From: CAYMKE01 sp964345135
Lineage (GTDB): Bacteria > Bacteroidota > Bacteroidia > Bacteroidales > JBBRXJ01
Direction of reading: 5' to 3'
DNA: 64,000 nt
Assembly (NCBI GenBank): GCA_964345135.1
Contig: CAYFQI010000001.1
Span: 6,474-70,473 of the forward strand
A program made the translations under genes and the position numbers. The notes beneath the pieces were generated by a model. It searched no databases. It had not been told where the DNA came from and was given only the letters and a program-made list of their open reading frames with translations. Numbering within the stretch: position 1 is the stretch's first letter; every line of letters begins with the position of its first letter. Shown here piece by piece: positions 38,060-46,793 of the stretch.

Positions 38060-40168
38060 TTACTCTTTACCCTCCCCGGCTTTTATCAAATCTTGTAATA
38101 TAAAATATGCCTCTTCAATATAGATATCTTTTTTAATGTTTTTTCTCAATTTCTTATACATTTCTTTCCTGTATGGGTTCATACGAATGAGCGGTTGGTC
38201 AAACGCGCTATTTTGAACAGTATACGCCCGGCTTTCACGGGTATTATAATGTTCCAACGATCTTAATAAATGTTTTTTTCGGTGTGTATTCGCTATGAAT
38301 GAATCCATCTGTGGAGTAATGATACGTTTGTTGTCTGTCATGTTTGATATAGTATCACAAATCCGTTTGATCTGAATAAAATGGGTATCTTGTTGTACTC
38401 TTCCCGTGCTTTTTTCTGCCAGTTGCTGAACAGGCAATGCCGGGAGCGGTTTATACCAGGTTTCTTTATTGATCGTATCAGCTGCCAGTGCGGTGGGGTA
38501 ATTTGATTCATGATGGCGGACATAGCTCATGTTGTCAGGAAGGCTTACATCCGGCACCACCCCTTGTTTTTGATGGCTTTTCCCGGTGACACGGTAAAAT
38601 TTACTAATCGTTAGTTTAATATATCCATCGGCATCCGGTTCATCATACAACGTGGTATAATCAGTAATGGATGGAACTAACGGCAACACGATTTGAGCTG
38701 TGCCTTTTCCATAGGTGGTGGTTCCCACGATCACCGCACGGTTATAATCCTGTAAGGTAGCGGCCAGAAGCTCAGATGCCGAAGCACTCAGGCGGTTGAC
38801 CAATACCAGCAAGGGTTTGTCATAAATACTGCCCCGGTTCATATCTTTTTGGACTTTCACTTCACCATTTTCTAACCTGGAAATGCATACCGGGCCCTGG
38901 TCAATAAAGATGCCCGTGAGTTGAATGGCTTCTATCATAGACCCTCCCGAGTTATTCCGCACATCAAGGATTAACCCGTCAACGTGTTCACGTTTGAGCT
39001 TCAGGATTTCTTTTGCCATGTCATTGGAGCATCCGGGCATGTTTTCCTGTTCTACCTGGGTATAAAAACCCGGTAAAGAAATGTAACCAATCTTTTGTTT
39101 TCCTTCCAGGATAAAACTGGTGATCATATTATCATCCAGCAATAATTTTTCTTTGATCAATGATACAGTCTTTATTATTCCATTAACTTTTCTGACTGTC
39201 AGCTTCATTGTTTTGCCTACCTGTGAGCGGAATAATTCTTTCACATCATAGATATTGGAACAGGACAGGTCGGTAGCTTTTTCGCCTTCATATTGAATTT
39301 TTACTAAAAGATCCCCTTTGTTTAATTCACCGGATTTCCATGCCGGCCCGCCCGGTACGAGCTTCGAAATTTGAATATTCCCGTCTTTGTCCTGCTTTAA
39401 TTTAATGCCAAATGAATAATCTTCTTTAGAGATGCCCTGTTCAAATAATCGTTTTTCATCGGCAGAAAAATACATTGTATGAGGATCATAAAAATGTGTG
39501 ATTGTATTCATCATCATGGAAAAAACAAAATTGTCAAATCCCATCGGATGATTTATAAAATGGTGAAGCTTACATTGTTTTTTCGTCTTTACCTCTTCTC
39601 TGATACCCGGTTCATACTTTCTGATGCTGTCTTTTGTAAACTGCCCGGTGGTATCGTGTTCGAGATAACCCGAGTACAAATGCGAAAGGTAACTATATGC
39701 AAGCCAGCGTTCCCATCGCTCCCGTAAGGCTGCATCGTTTGCCGGAAATGAAAACGTATCGCGGGATGCAAACAAAATGGGGTGCCCGGAATATATATCA
39801 AATGGCCGTAAGGCAATTGTTTGAATAAGCGAATCAGCCAGTAATAGCCTTTTTTTGTATAGCGGAATGATATTGTCTAATAATTGACAGGCTTTTTCAT
39901 GAAACAGCTGTTCTTTTTGATGATAGGGTTTTGATAATGCTGCAATGTGATGCCGGGTAAATAATAATCCATACGGATCAAGTGAACCAATGAAGCGACG
40001 AAGGATGTTTTTGCTTAATTTTTCGTCTATTCGCACTGGTTGATAATGCATGCTGTCCAGGACTTCAGTGAGGGTTTTAATCTCATTGCAGTATGAACCG
40101 CGGCCTTGCGCATTGGTAAGTGTTACTATGAATAAAAGCAGGAATAAAACATTTAAGAGGTAACGCAT
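38060..40168 (-). CDS. S41 family C-terminal processing / tail-specific peptidase
   Basis: 702 residues with a signal peptide ending LTNAQ. An N-terminal Prc-type helical region (SLDPYGLLFTRHHIAALSKP) is followed by a PDZ domain at about 240-330 (GNIQISKLVPGGPAWKSGEL, NKGDLLVKI). The S41 core is at about 345-560: GLILDVRNNSGGSMIEAIQL, the catalytic serine in RLSASASE (about 461) and the lysine base in TYGKGTAQI (about 485). A DUF3340-like helical C-terminus ends the protein. Family members cleave proteins near the C-terminus in the periplasm, and in Bacteroidota they are general envelope proteases. A 252-nt spacer separates it from the SMP-30-like gene upstream. Confidence 0.93.
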   Translation of the reverse strand: MRYLLNVLFLLLFIVTLTNAQGRGSYCNEIKTLTEVLDSMHYQPVRIDEKLSKNILRRFIGSLDPYGLLFTRHHIAALSKPYHQKEQLFHEKACQLLDNIIPLYKKRLLLADSLIQTIALRPFDIYSGHPILFASRDTFSFPANDAALRERWERWLAYSYLSHLYSGYLEHDTTGQFTKDSIRKYEPGIREEVKTKKQCKLHHFINHPMGFDNFVFSMMMNTITHFYDPHTMYFSADEKRLFEQGISKEDYSFGIKLKQDKDGNIQISKLVPGGPAWKSGELNKGDLLVKIQYEGEKATDLSCSNIYDVKELFRSQVGKTMKLTVRKVNGIIKTVSLIKEKLLLDDNMITSFILEGKQKIGYISLPGFYTQVEQENMPGCSNDMAKEILKLKREHVDGLILDVRNNSGGSMIEAIQLTGIFIDQGPVCISRLENGEVKVQKDMNRGSIYDKPLLVLVNRLSASASELLAATLQDYNRAVIVGTTTYGKGTAQIVLPLVPSITDYTTLYDEPDADGYIKLTISKFYRVTGKSHQKQGVVPDVSLPDNMSYVRHHESNYPTALAADTINKETWYKPLPALPVQQLAEKSTGRVQQDTHFIQIKRICDTISNMTDNKRIITPQMDSFIANTHRKKHLLRSLEHYNTRESRAYTVQNSAFDQPLIRMNPYRKEMYKKLRKNIKKDIYIEEAYFILQDLIKAGEGKE

Positions 40169-40420
40169 TTTATTTTGTTGTATTTAATATTGGGGTCTTC
40201 TACCATTTTAGTGGAATTTGATTCTGAGTATCCAGAATTCAGAATAATTTAATTGGTTATCCGTTTTTATGCCTAATGATTTCAATTCATTTGCTGACTT
40301 CTTCGGGCAAAGGTAATAATTGCTCACCAAAACTAAAATTCAAATTTTTAATACTCTTTGACCTTTTTCAAGACACTTAATTTTGAATTCTTTTTTTACT
40401 ATTATTACTTCCAAAAAAAA

Positions 40421-41563
40421 TTACAATACTATTTTAACTATTTGCTGTTGACCTGTTGATATAATTTTTACAATATACAGGCCTGAAGGCTTCCCTCTTT
40501 TTTGAATGAAATGGGTTGAGGATTTTGCCTTGTTCGAAGAAACACGTTTGCCCGTCATATCATAAATATCAATTTTGGTATTTTCAGGAAGCTTATTCAA
40601 CCGGACTCCTGTTTTTTCATAATTCAGGCTTATATCATTCTTTTTTGATTCGGGAACATAGCCCTGAACGGGTGTTTCTTCCGGAAAGTTGATCTCAATG
40701 CTATACAGGTTTTTCTTTGCGGTTATGTAAAGAATATCCAGGCTGTCGCCTCCAAAGGTACAGTTTGTTGGTTTTTCGGGTACCTGGATTGTAAACAGGG
40801 TATCACCCGTTGTGTCAAACACTTGTACGCCAATTTCGGTGGTTACATAGAGGTTCCCGAGTTTATCTACAGCCAGGCCATCAGCACCTGAATGGTTGTC
40901 TGTATTTCCCGAAGCCAATTGCAATAGGGCAAAAGTATCTTTTTGACTGATCGTCCCTGGGGCATCTATGTGCCATGAAAAAACATATTGATCATACGTG
41001 TCCACGACCCATAATGTCTGGCCATCTTTTGAGATGATCACCCCGTTGGGTTTAACCAGTTCATCAATCAGGCGGGTGACGGTTCCGTCATTAGCAATGT
41101 AATAGACGGATTCGACCATGTTGGTTGTCCCTCCAAACACCGGGTCTGTAAAATAAACACCCCCGTGTTGATCTATCACCAGGTCATTGGGACTGTTGAA
41201 TGATGTTCCCTGGTAATCGCTGGCCAAAACACTGGTAATGGTGCCATGGGTGTCCAACGCCACAACTCTTCCGGCACCTCCCTGGCAGGCAATGATAGAA
41301 TCACCGCTATACCATAGGCCATTGGCTCCGGATGTATTATCCAAAAACAGTTCGAACCCTCCTTCAACAGAATATTTATGAATTTTATTATTCGGGATAT
41401 CGGTGAAATAGACATACCGATTGCCGTCCCAGGCCGGCCCCTCAACGAACGAGAATTGGCCTGTACTCAGTTTTTTTACACCTGCCGTGTCTGGCGCCGG
41501 AACGCTTGCATTTATACATTGGAATACCTGAATGAAAGCGAATGCAATGATGAAATGTTTCAT
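40421..41563 (-). CDS. SMP-30/gluconolactonase-like beta-propeller with type IX sorting domain
   Basis: 380 residues with a signal peptide (ends INASVPA). Residues about 35-290 are an SMP-30/gluconolactonase/LRE-type six-bladed propeller: FVEGPAWDGNRYVYFTDIPN near the start, SFNSPNDLVIDQHGGVYFTD, PNGVIISKDGQTLWVVDT and GADGLAVDKLGNLYVTTEIG. These carry the Glu and Asn/Asp metal ligands expected for lactone hydrolysis. The last about 70 residues are a type A sorting domain of the type IX system (TKIDIYDMTGKRVSSN ... GLYIVKIISTGQQQIVKIVL), so the enzyme is probably exported across the outer membrane and attached or released. It is the only clear type IX substrate in the window. A 9-bp tandem repeat lies just upstream of the start. 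Confidence 0.92.
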   Translation of the reverse strand: MKHFIIAFAFIQVFQCINASVPAPDTAGVKKLSTGQFSFVEGPAWDGNRYVYFTDIPNNKIHKYSVEGGFELFLDNTSGANGLWYSGDSIIACQGGAGRVVALDTHGTITSVLASDYQGTSFNSPNDLVIDQHGGVYFTDPVFGGTTNMVESVYYIANDGTVTRLIDELVKPNGVIISKDGQTLWVVDTYDQYVFSWHIDAPGTISQKDTFALLQLASGNTDNHSGADGLAVDKLGNLYVTTEIGVQVFDTTGDTLFTIQVPEKPTNCTFGGDSLDILYITAKKNLYSIEINFPEETPVQGYVPESKKNDISLNYEKTGVRLNKLPENTKIDIYDMTGKRVSSNKAKSSTHFIQKRGKPSGLYIVKIISTGQQQIVKIVL

Positions 41564-41588
41564 ATGTTTAAGTTTTTAAGTTTCTAAG

Positions 41589-41642
41589 TTAATTGAGTTA
41601 ATTAAGTTAATTGGGTTAATTGAGTTAACTGGGTTTATCTGG
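41589..41642 (+). repeat. 9-bp tandem repeat, six degenerate units
   Basis: Consecutive units TTAATTGAG, TTAATTAAG, TTAATTGGG, TTAATTGAG, TTAACTGGG, TTTATCTGG start 26 nt upstream of the SMP-30-like start codon. Copy-number change here would alter the promoter or leader of that gene. Confidence 0.8.
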
Positions 41643-41689
41643 TTTTTTGCTTTATCCGGCAGTTCGGTGTAGAAGAACCTTTTATAATT

Positions 41690-41778
41690 ATGTGCGTGTT
41701 TTTGAAATTCAAATTACTATGAGGTTATTAAATAATCATCCCCACGTGTGTCAAAGAATTTATCATGGCTTGGTTCAT
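41690..41778 (-). repeat. Dispersed 95-bp repeat, copy 3 (inverted)
   Basis: On the minus strand it begins ATGAACCAAGCCATGATAAA and contains TTTGACACACGTGGGGATGA. It is nearly identical to copy 2 over about 70 bp and then diverges into the AGAAGAACC module that also occurs at 26583-26611. Confidence 0.8.
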
Positions 41779-41980
41779 GTATTTATATTTTAGAAGTTTT
41801 AAAAATCGAATTTAGGAGTAATAAGATATTTTCCTATATATTGGACGCTTTTGTCATATGTGTTAATAAATTTTATCATATAAAGATAAAAATCCGAAGA
41901 TAATAAAAAAAATAAAATATAGTGCCTATATCGATGATAATAGCATCTGTGGGTCATTAGGTAATCTACTCCCCCCAACG

Positions 41981-42005
41981 CTGACAGGCCTGCCGGCGCT
42001 GTCAG
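41981..42005. repeat. GC-rich palindrome, CTGACAG ... CTGTCAG
   Basis: CTGACAG (41981-41987) and CTGTCAG (41999-42005) are reverse complements around 11 nt. A further CCTGTCAGGG follows at about 42024-42033. Elements of this type recur in intergenic regions of Bacteroidota genomes. Here it adjoins the broken end of a membrane protein gene. Confidence 0.6.
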
Positions 42006-42013
42006 GTTTTTAA

Positions 42014-42235
42014 TGCCTGCCAGACCTGTCAGGGTCGGTTAGAAAAGGTGCTGTCATAGCAGCAACAACATCCATTTCGTTATTGACTAAACATGAAAAA
42101 GAAGTGGTAAATGATTTGGTGATCTCCGGTAAAAGCATTTCCAAAAGCTCTAAAAACAAATGGGTATACATGAATATTGTGTTCTCGATATTAATTGGTA
42201 TTATTGTTATATCACTATGGGGCTATTTTTCATAG
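42014..42235 (+). pseudogene. C-terminal remnant of a membrane protein
   Basis: This plus-strand frame is open from just after a TAA at 42011 to a TAG at 42233. It encodes AVIAATTSISLLTKHEKEVV, then a polar linker, and ends with one hydrophobic helix (MNIVFSILIGIIVISLWGYF). There is no start codon with context. The upstream part is cut by the CTGACAG palindrome. The SLLTKHEKEVV stretch is reminiscent of the cytoplasmic end of sodium:solute symporters, but that is a guess. It is the only plus-strand coding trace for many kilobases. Confidence 0.45.
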
Positions 42236-42325
42236 TGAATTAGGCGGTTACCTTATAAGTGATGTTAATTGATATGCTGAATCAGGTTTGATTGTTATCC
42301 TCAACACTGATTTCAGCTCTTCTTC

Positions 42326-44461
42326 TTATTCAACATCAAAATATTGTTTTTTAAATTCTTTCAGCTTGTCAGGATGTCCGAGAATCGTTAAAATATCTTT
42401 TTCTTTGAGCACAGAATCTCCTCCCGGGGTAATGGATTCACCGCCCCGTTCTATGATAGCGATCAATAGTCCTTTAGGCAGGTCAATGTCTTTTATCTTC
42501 TTCCCGATGAAATGCTGGCAGACTTTGTTCGTTGGCTTAAGCCTAAAGCTGATATATCTTTCATGGTACAAAAGAAACTCTTTGACTTCTCTTGCTGTTT
42601 GTTTCGACGTGATGGCCTGATGGAAATTTTCCCGGTCTGTAATGTCCAATAAGCGAGACAGTATCCTCAATAACAGCTTATTATCATCTGAAGGCGCTAC
42701 AATAAAAAAGAAAACATGAATAGTATCTTCGGAGGTAACATTTTTTTTCGTGATTTTTTTTCTGATCCCTTTGGGAGAGATGATTATATGAGCAAAAGGG
42801 GATGAAACTTTATCACAACTGGCAAAGTGAATGGAAACATAAGGAATAATAAATTCTGTATCTATACTTTTGATTGATAAAAACTGATTGACAAGTTCAT
42901 CTTTATTAATGGAATAGTTTTCGGAAATCTTTTCTGCTATATTTTGTAATAACTTTGAGTAAGGTTTGTTTTTAAAATTTAATAAAGAGGACTTATTTAT
43001 GAACGATATCTCTGCATTGGTAATCAATTGATCAAATTGATCTTTTTCACGGAGGCCTTTTTCCTTGATGATATGAAGGAATTCATTTGCAATCTTTTCA
43101 TATTTTTTTCTGCCCAAAAGTTCAAACCAGTGATAAATGGCACCTTGTCTTTTTATTTTGCCTTTTGCATAATAATTAAACCATATTATGCCCAAAAGGA
43201 TTAATCCAACGGAGAATAATAATGGCCCCCAACCAAGATAAATAATAAGGGCAAAGGAAGATATCATCCCGAATATCTGCATGTATGGATATAGGGGGGA
43301 GTAGTACCCCGGATCATACGTATCTATTTTGCTGTTTCGGAAAATAATTACGGCAAAATTGATAAAGAAAAAGATTAACAACTGAAATGTACTTGCCATT
43401 TTTGCAATTCCTTCTGCACTTACAAAAACGATAATGAATACAATGATTAACGAGGTAATAACAATAGAAAACACAGGCATATGTGTTTTCTTATTTTGCC
43501 TGGAAAATATAGGTGGCAGCAATTTATCTCTCGACATAGCCAATGGATATCTCGAGGATGACATGATCCCGGCATTCCCGGTAGAAGCAAACGCTGCCAC
43601 CGCGCTTATGACCACTATGACGAGGGCAATTTTAGAAGGCATCCATTTTAACGTATGGGAAGTTAGTGTCGCAACAGGAGTAAGATCATTCAAAAAACTA
43701 TTTGGATCGATGAAACTAACCATCAAAAATGTTCCCAGGGCATAAATCAAGCTTGTTACTACCAGTGAAGTAATCATACCAAGTGGAATATTGCGTTCCG
43801 GATTTTTTATTTCTTCAGCAATGCTCGCTACTTTCGTGAGCCCGGCATACGATACAAACACAAAGCCTATGGTTGCAAAAAGGCTGCCCACCCCATCTTT
43901 AAAGAATGGCCTGAAATTATTCTGAATGATAAATTTTAAATTATTGTCGCTGAATAAATGAATAAATCCATCAATGATTAAAAGCCCCAGTATAAAGATT
44001 AAAACAATGACAAAAATATTCTGAAAGCCAGAACTTTTTTTGGCCCCGATAATGTTAACTACGGCAAAAACAATGGTCAATGCAATGGCAATATGATCTA
44101 CAGGGATATCAAGAATTAAAGAAGTATATGCCCCCATTCCAACCAGTGCAAAGGCAGATTTTAACACCAGTGCAAAATAGGTACCCAACCCTCCAATGGT
44201 TCCAAATAATGGGCCGTATGCCCTGTCTATGATAAAATAAGCCCCACCCGCTTTGGGAATAGCTGTAGATATTTCGGCCATACAAAACATGGCAGGGATG
44301 ATCAATATGGCTGATAACAGATAGGCCAAAAACACCGACGGACCGGTGTACATGAAAGCGATCCCCGGCAAAAGGAAAAATCCACTGCTAAACATGGCAC
44401 CGGTACTGATAGCAAATACACCAAACAGGCCTATTTCTTTATTGAGCTTTTGTTTTTTCAT
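42326..44461 (-). CDS. APC-family amino-acid permease fused to EIIA-like and TrkA-C domains
   Basis: 711 residues. About 1-450 form the twelve-helix APC core, opening with GLFGVFAISTGAMFSSGFFL and including AEISTAIPKAGGAYFIIDRA. These proteins import amino acids in exchange or with cations at the inner membrane. About 470-625 is a cytoplasmic domain with the layout of PTS EIIA type 2 (VHVFFFIVAPSDDN, LLRILSRLLD, FHQAI). The usual phospho-histidine in the IPH motif is a tyrosine (IIPYVSIHFAS), so phosphotransfer is unlikely. About 630-711 is a TrkA-C-type ligand-binding domain (GKKIKDIDLPKGLLIAIIER ... LKEKDILTILGHPDKLKEF). The fusion suggests small-ligand gating of transport. It follows the gspF-like gene by 34 nt. 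Confidence 0.9.
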   Translation of the reverse strand: MKKQKLNKEIGLFGVFAISTGAMFSSGFFLLPGIAFMYTGPSVFLAYLLSAILIIPAMFCMAEISTAIPKAGGAYFIIDRAYGPLFGTIGGLGTYFALVLKSAFALVGMGAYTSLILDIPVDHIAIALTIVFAVVNIIGAKKSSGFQNIFVIVLIFILGLLIIDGFIHLFSDNNLKFIIQNNFRPFFKDGVGSLFATIGFVFVSYAGLTKVASIAEEIKNPERNIPLGMITSLVVTSLIYALGTFLMVSFIDPNSFLNDLTPVATLTSHTLKWMPSKIALVIVVISAVAAFASTGNAGIMSSSRYPLAMSRDKLLPPIFSRQNKKTHMPVFSIVITSLIIVFIIVFVSAEGIAKMASTFQLLIFFFINFAVIIFRNSKIDTYDPGYYSPLYPYMQIFGMISSFALIIYLGWGPLLFSVGLILLGIIWFNYYAKGKIKRQGAIYHWFELLGRKKYEKIANEFLHIIKEKGLREKDQFDQLITNAEISFINKSSLLNFKNKPYSKLLQNIAEKISENYSINKDELVNQFLSIKSIDTEFIIPYVSIHFASCDKVSSPFAHIIISPKGIRKKITKKNVTSEDTIHVFFFIVAPSDDNKLLLRILSRLLDITDRENFHQAITSKQTAREVKEFLLYHERYISFRLKPTNKVCQHFIGKKIKDIDLPKGLLIAIIERGGESITPGGDSVLKEKDILTILGHPDKLKEFKKQYFDVE

Positions 44462-44495
44462 AGCTATTATTTATTGATAAAGTAAACGAGTTTTA

Positions 44496-45650
44496 TTAAT
44501 AAATAGCCGTTCCCATCTGGAACATTGGAAGGTACATGGCAACTAAGATGACTGCTACCAGCACCCCGACAAAAATAATCAATAATGGTTCAAGCACATT
44601 TCCCAGCATACTGGTCTGGTGTTCAAGTTCTTTTGTGTATTGTTTGTGCAGTCTTTCAAACATAACATGCAACTGGTTTACTTCTTCTCCAACCTTGATT
44701 AATGAGGTGGTACGTGTATCAAAGATTGAAAATTTTTGCATGCTTTGATGAAGTGGCTTTCCATGCATAATATCATGTTCTATTGTGTCCATGGCTTTTT
44801 CAAATGGGTAAAACCGGATCATTTTCCGGCACAATTGAATGGTTCGAAGCATGGGAATGCTCGAACTGATAAGTAAGCTAGCGGATTGGAAAAACCTTGA
44901 CAAATACGACATCCTGATCATCCGGCCTATTAATGGGAGCTTTAGTATAAGTTTCGTGATAAAATCCCTGTAATAATCTTTGTTTCGGATTGAATAAATT
45001 ACAATGCTGATAACAACTAAAATGCTGAAAAAAATTCCAATGTTGTTACTGAATGCACTCGATGCTTTGATGATAAACTTCGTTAACCCGGGAAGTTCGG
45101 CATTGGTACGCATGAAAATGTCTTTAAACATGGGCACCATGTAATTCATCATAAAAAAAACAGCAGCAAAAGCTGTGATCAAAACTAAAATAGGATATGA
45201 AAAAGCATTGGTAAGTTGCCTGCGTTGTGCTATTTTTTTTTCATAATATATTGTAAGGTCATTCAACACATGGCTTACACGGCCTGTTTCTTCTCCAATG
45301 CGCAGGGTATAATAATCATACGTTGTGAATTTTCTGGTCTCTTCAAGCGATTCACTCAGGCTTTGCCCGTCAATTACCCGTTGATATAAGGTTTTAAATA
45401 ATTCTTTATCTTGTTTTTTTGTTTGCTCATCTACAATAATTTCCAACGATGTTTTGATGTCTATGCCCGAACTCAATAAAACACTCAACTCAGAAAAGAA
45501 TCGTTCCTTATTTTTATCTTTTATGCTACTGCCAAACAACTGAATGTCTGCTGTCAGAGCTTGTTCAATTCTACGGATCAGGGAATTTTCCCCTGCTTTT
45601 TTATTTTGTTCTTTTTTAAGGTTTTGAACCTTTTGTAATTCAATTGGCAT
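44496..45650 (-). CDS. gspF: Type II secretion / type IV pilus inner-membrane platform protein (GspF/PilC family)
   Basis: 384 residues. Two T2SSF domains (about 45-165 and 250-375) each carry the family pattern: FFSELSVLLSSGIDIKTSLE in the first and FFQSASLLISSSIPMLRTIQ in the second. Three transmembrane segments lie at about 170-190, 215-235 and 355-378, the last ending LVAVILVAMYLPMFQM. The EETGRVSHVLNDL and GEEVNQLHVMFERL motifs are typical. GspF/PilC couples the cytoplasmic ATPase to pilin extraction from the membrane. It is the last gene of the pilus-like operon, 143 nt after the gspJ-like gene. Confidence 0.93.
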   Translation of the reverse strand: MPIELQKVQNLKKEQNKKAGENSLIRRIEQALTADIQLFGSSIKDKNKERFFSELSVLLSSGIDIKTSLEIIVDEQTKKQDKELFKTLYQRVIDGQSLSESLEETRKFTTYDYYTLRIGEETGRVSHVLNDLTIYYEKKIAQRRQLTNAFSYPILVLITAFAAVFFMMNYMVPMFKDIFMRTNAELPGLTKFIIKASSAFSNNIGIFFSILVVISIVIYSIRNKDYYRDFITKLILKLPLIGRMIRMSYLSRFFQSASLLISSSIPMLRTIQLCRKMIRFYPFEKAMDTIEHDIMHGKPLHQSMQKFSIFDTRTTSLIKVGEEVNQLHVMFERLHKQYTKELEHQTSMLGNVLEPLLIIFVGVLVAVILVAMYLPMFQMGTAIY

Positions 45651-45793
45651 GATAATGTGTTTTAAAAAAACTTGACTTTATGGACGATTCTGGTTAAATA
45701 TGCGAAATATAATAAAAAAGATAAAGTTTTTAGCGTTAATCCTTTCGGTGTTGTAATGCCATGTGCAGCTTGTGTGTATGTTTAGCTTCATCT

Positions 45794-46348
45794 TCATTGT
45801 TCTTTGTATATATTAAAATATGTTGCTGTTCCATAGTGTTTTGTGAATTTCCAGGTGTATGGTTTTTGTTGGTCATAAATAGCAAATTTAATGGTATCAA
45901 TGATATATGCACCATTTTTTAAGTAATTTAAACGGACATCCTGTATCGAATAATTAAATGTATCCATTTTATTACCAGATTTGCGAACTATATGCCCGGC
46001 ATGTATTGAATAATAAATATCCGGCTCGAATTTTTTATGGGCGTGGAGCCGGTCAGAGGAATATGTAAGGGTTTTACATTCGGAAATATCCATGTTCATT
46101 ACCTGGTATAACATACCCAGGTTATCATTGGATTGATTTTGACGTAGTGTGACTGTAAACAGATTTTGTATACTCATGAAAGCACTTACAGCAGTGGCGA
46201 TCACGATTCCACTGATCACCAATACCATTAAGACCTCAACAATAGTATAGGCGTTCAATTGAACGGATGATCTTACCCCGTGAATCCCGAGTGCGTTTGA
46301 GCGGGTTTCACTGGTCTGTATTGTCTTGATTTTTTCTTTCCTTTTCAA
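45794..46348 (-). CDS. Pseudopilin, GspJ-like
   Basis: 184 residues. The prepilin N-terminus is YTIVEVLMVLVISGIVIATA, with Glu at +5 and a hydrophobic helix of about 22 residues. The residue before the cleavage point is alanine (LNA|YTIVE), not glycine. The leader is long (33 residues), and no later ATG is available. The C-terminal globular domain is beta-rich with the size and position expected of a minor pseudopilin, and it follows another pseudopilin as in gspI-gspJ order. It probably sits at the pseudopilus tip. The J assignment rests on length and order. Confidence 0.8.
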   Translation of the reverse strand: MKRKEKIKTIQTSETRSNALGIHGVRSSVQLNAYTIVEVLMVLVISGIVIATAVSAFMSIQNLFTVTLRQNQSNDNLGMLYQVMNMDISECKTLTYSSDRLHAHKKFEPDIYYSIHAGHIVRKSGNKMDTFNYSIQDVRLNYLKNGAYIIDTIKFAIYDQQKPYTWKFTKHYGTATYFNIYKEQ

Positions 46349-46409
46349 TGCTTTATGTTTTTGTTCCTGCCATGTTAATTCTTATGGTTGGTTGCTAAAC
46401 AGGCCCTTA

Positions 46410-46793
46410 CTACCATCCCCACTTTTTTTCAGGTGCATTTTTCATGGGGGCCTCAATAATCATCCGCTTATCAAACCACTCGTGCTTTTTTATCCCTGCT
46501 ACAGTAAATGTTATCACCAGCATACCGGGTTCTTTATTATACTCCGAAACAGATTTTTGAATGGTATACTGCTTGAACTCGAATGTTTCGTCAATATACC
46601 GGTGATTCATTCGTGTTTGCTGCATCAGCATGTCCGTGTTGAATAATGCTTCCATTCTTAACCGGGTTTTATGAGAAGCAAATGTCCCCTGGATCATCAT
46701 AATGGCAATGCCGAAAGAAAGCATCACGATGATCATAGCTACAATGACTTCTACAAGAGTAGACGCTTTGAATGTTTTATTTAATAGACCCAT
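46410..46793 (-). CDS. Pseudopilin, GspI-like
   Basis: 127 residues. A 10-residue leader precedes STLVEVIVAMIIVMLSFGIA, with alanine at -1 and Glu at +5. A short beta-rich domain follows, ending KNAPEKKWGW. The start overlaps the end of the upstream gene by 13 nt. Length and gene order fit a minor pseudopilin of the I/V type. The exact subtype is inferred. Confidence 0.8.
   Translation of the reverse strand: MGLLNKTFKASTLVEVIVAMIIVMLSFGIAIMMIQGTFASHKTRLRMEALFNTDMLMQQTRMNHRYIDETFEFKQYTIQKSVSEYNKEPGMLVITFTVAGIKKHEWFDKRMIIEAPMKNAPEKKWGW

Larger units (their letters stand above)
41564..42325. other. Repeat-rich spacer between SMP-30-like and permease genes
   Basis: 762 nt with no intact gene. 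It holds a 9-bp tandem repeat, an inverted copy of the 95-bp repeat family, a pair of CTGACAG-type palindromes and a plus-strand remnant of a membrane protein gene. It looks like a site of past insertion and deletion. Confidence 0.7.
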
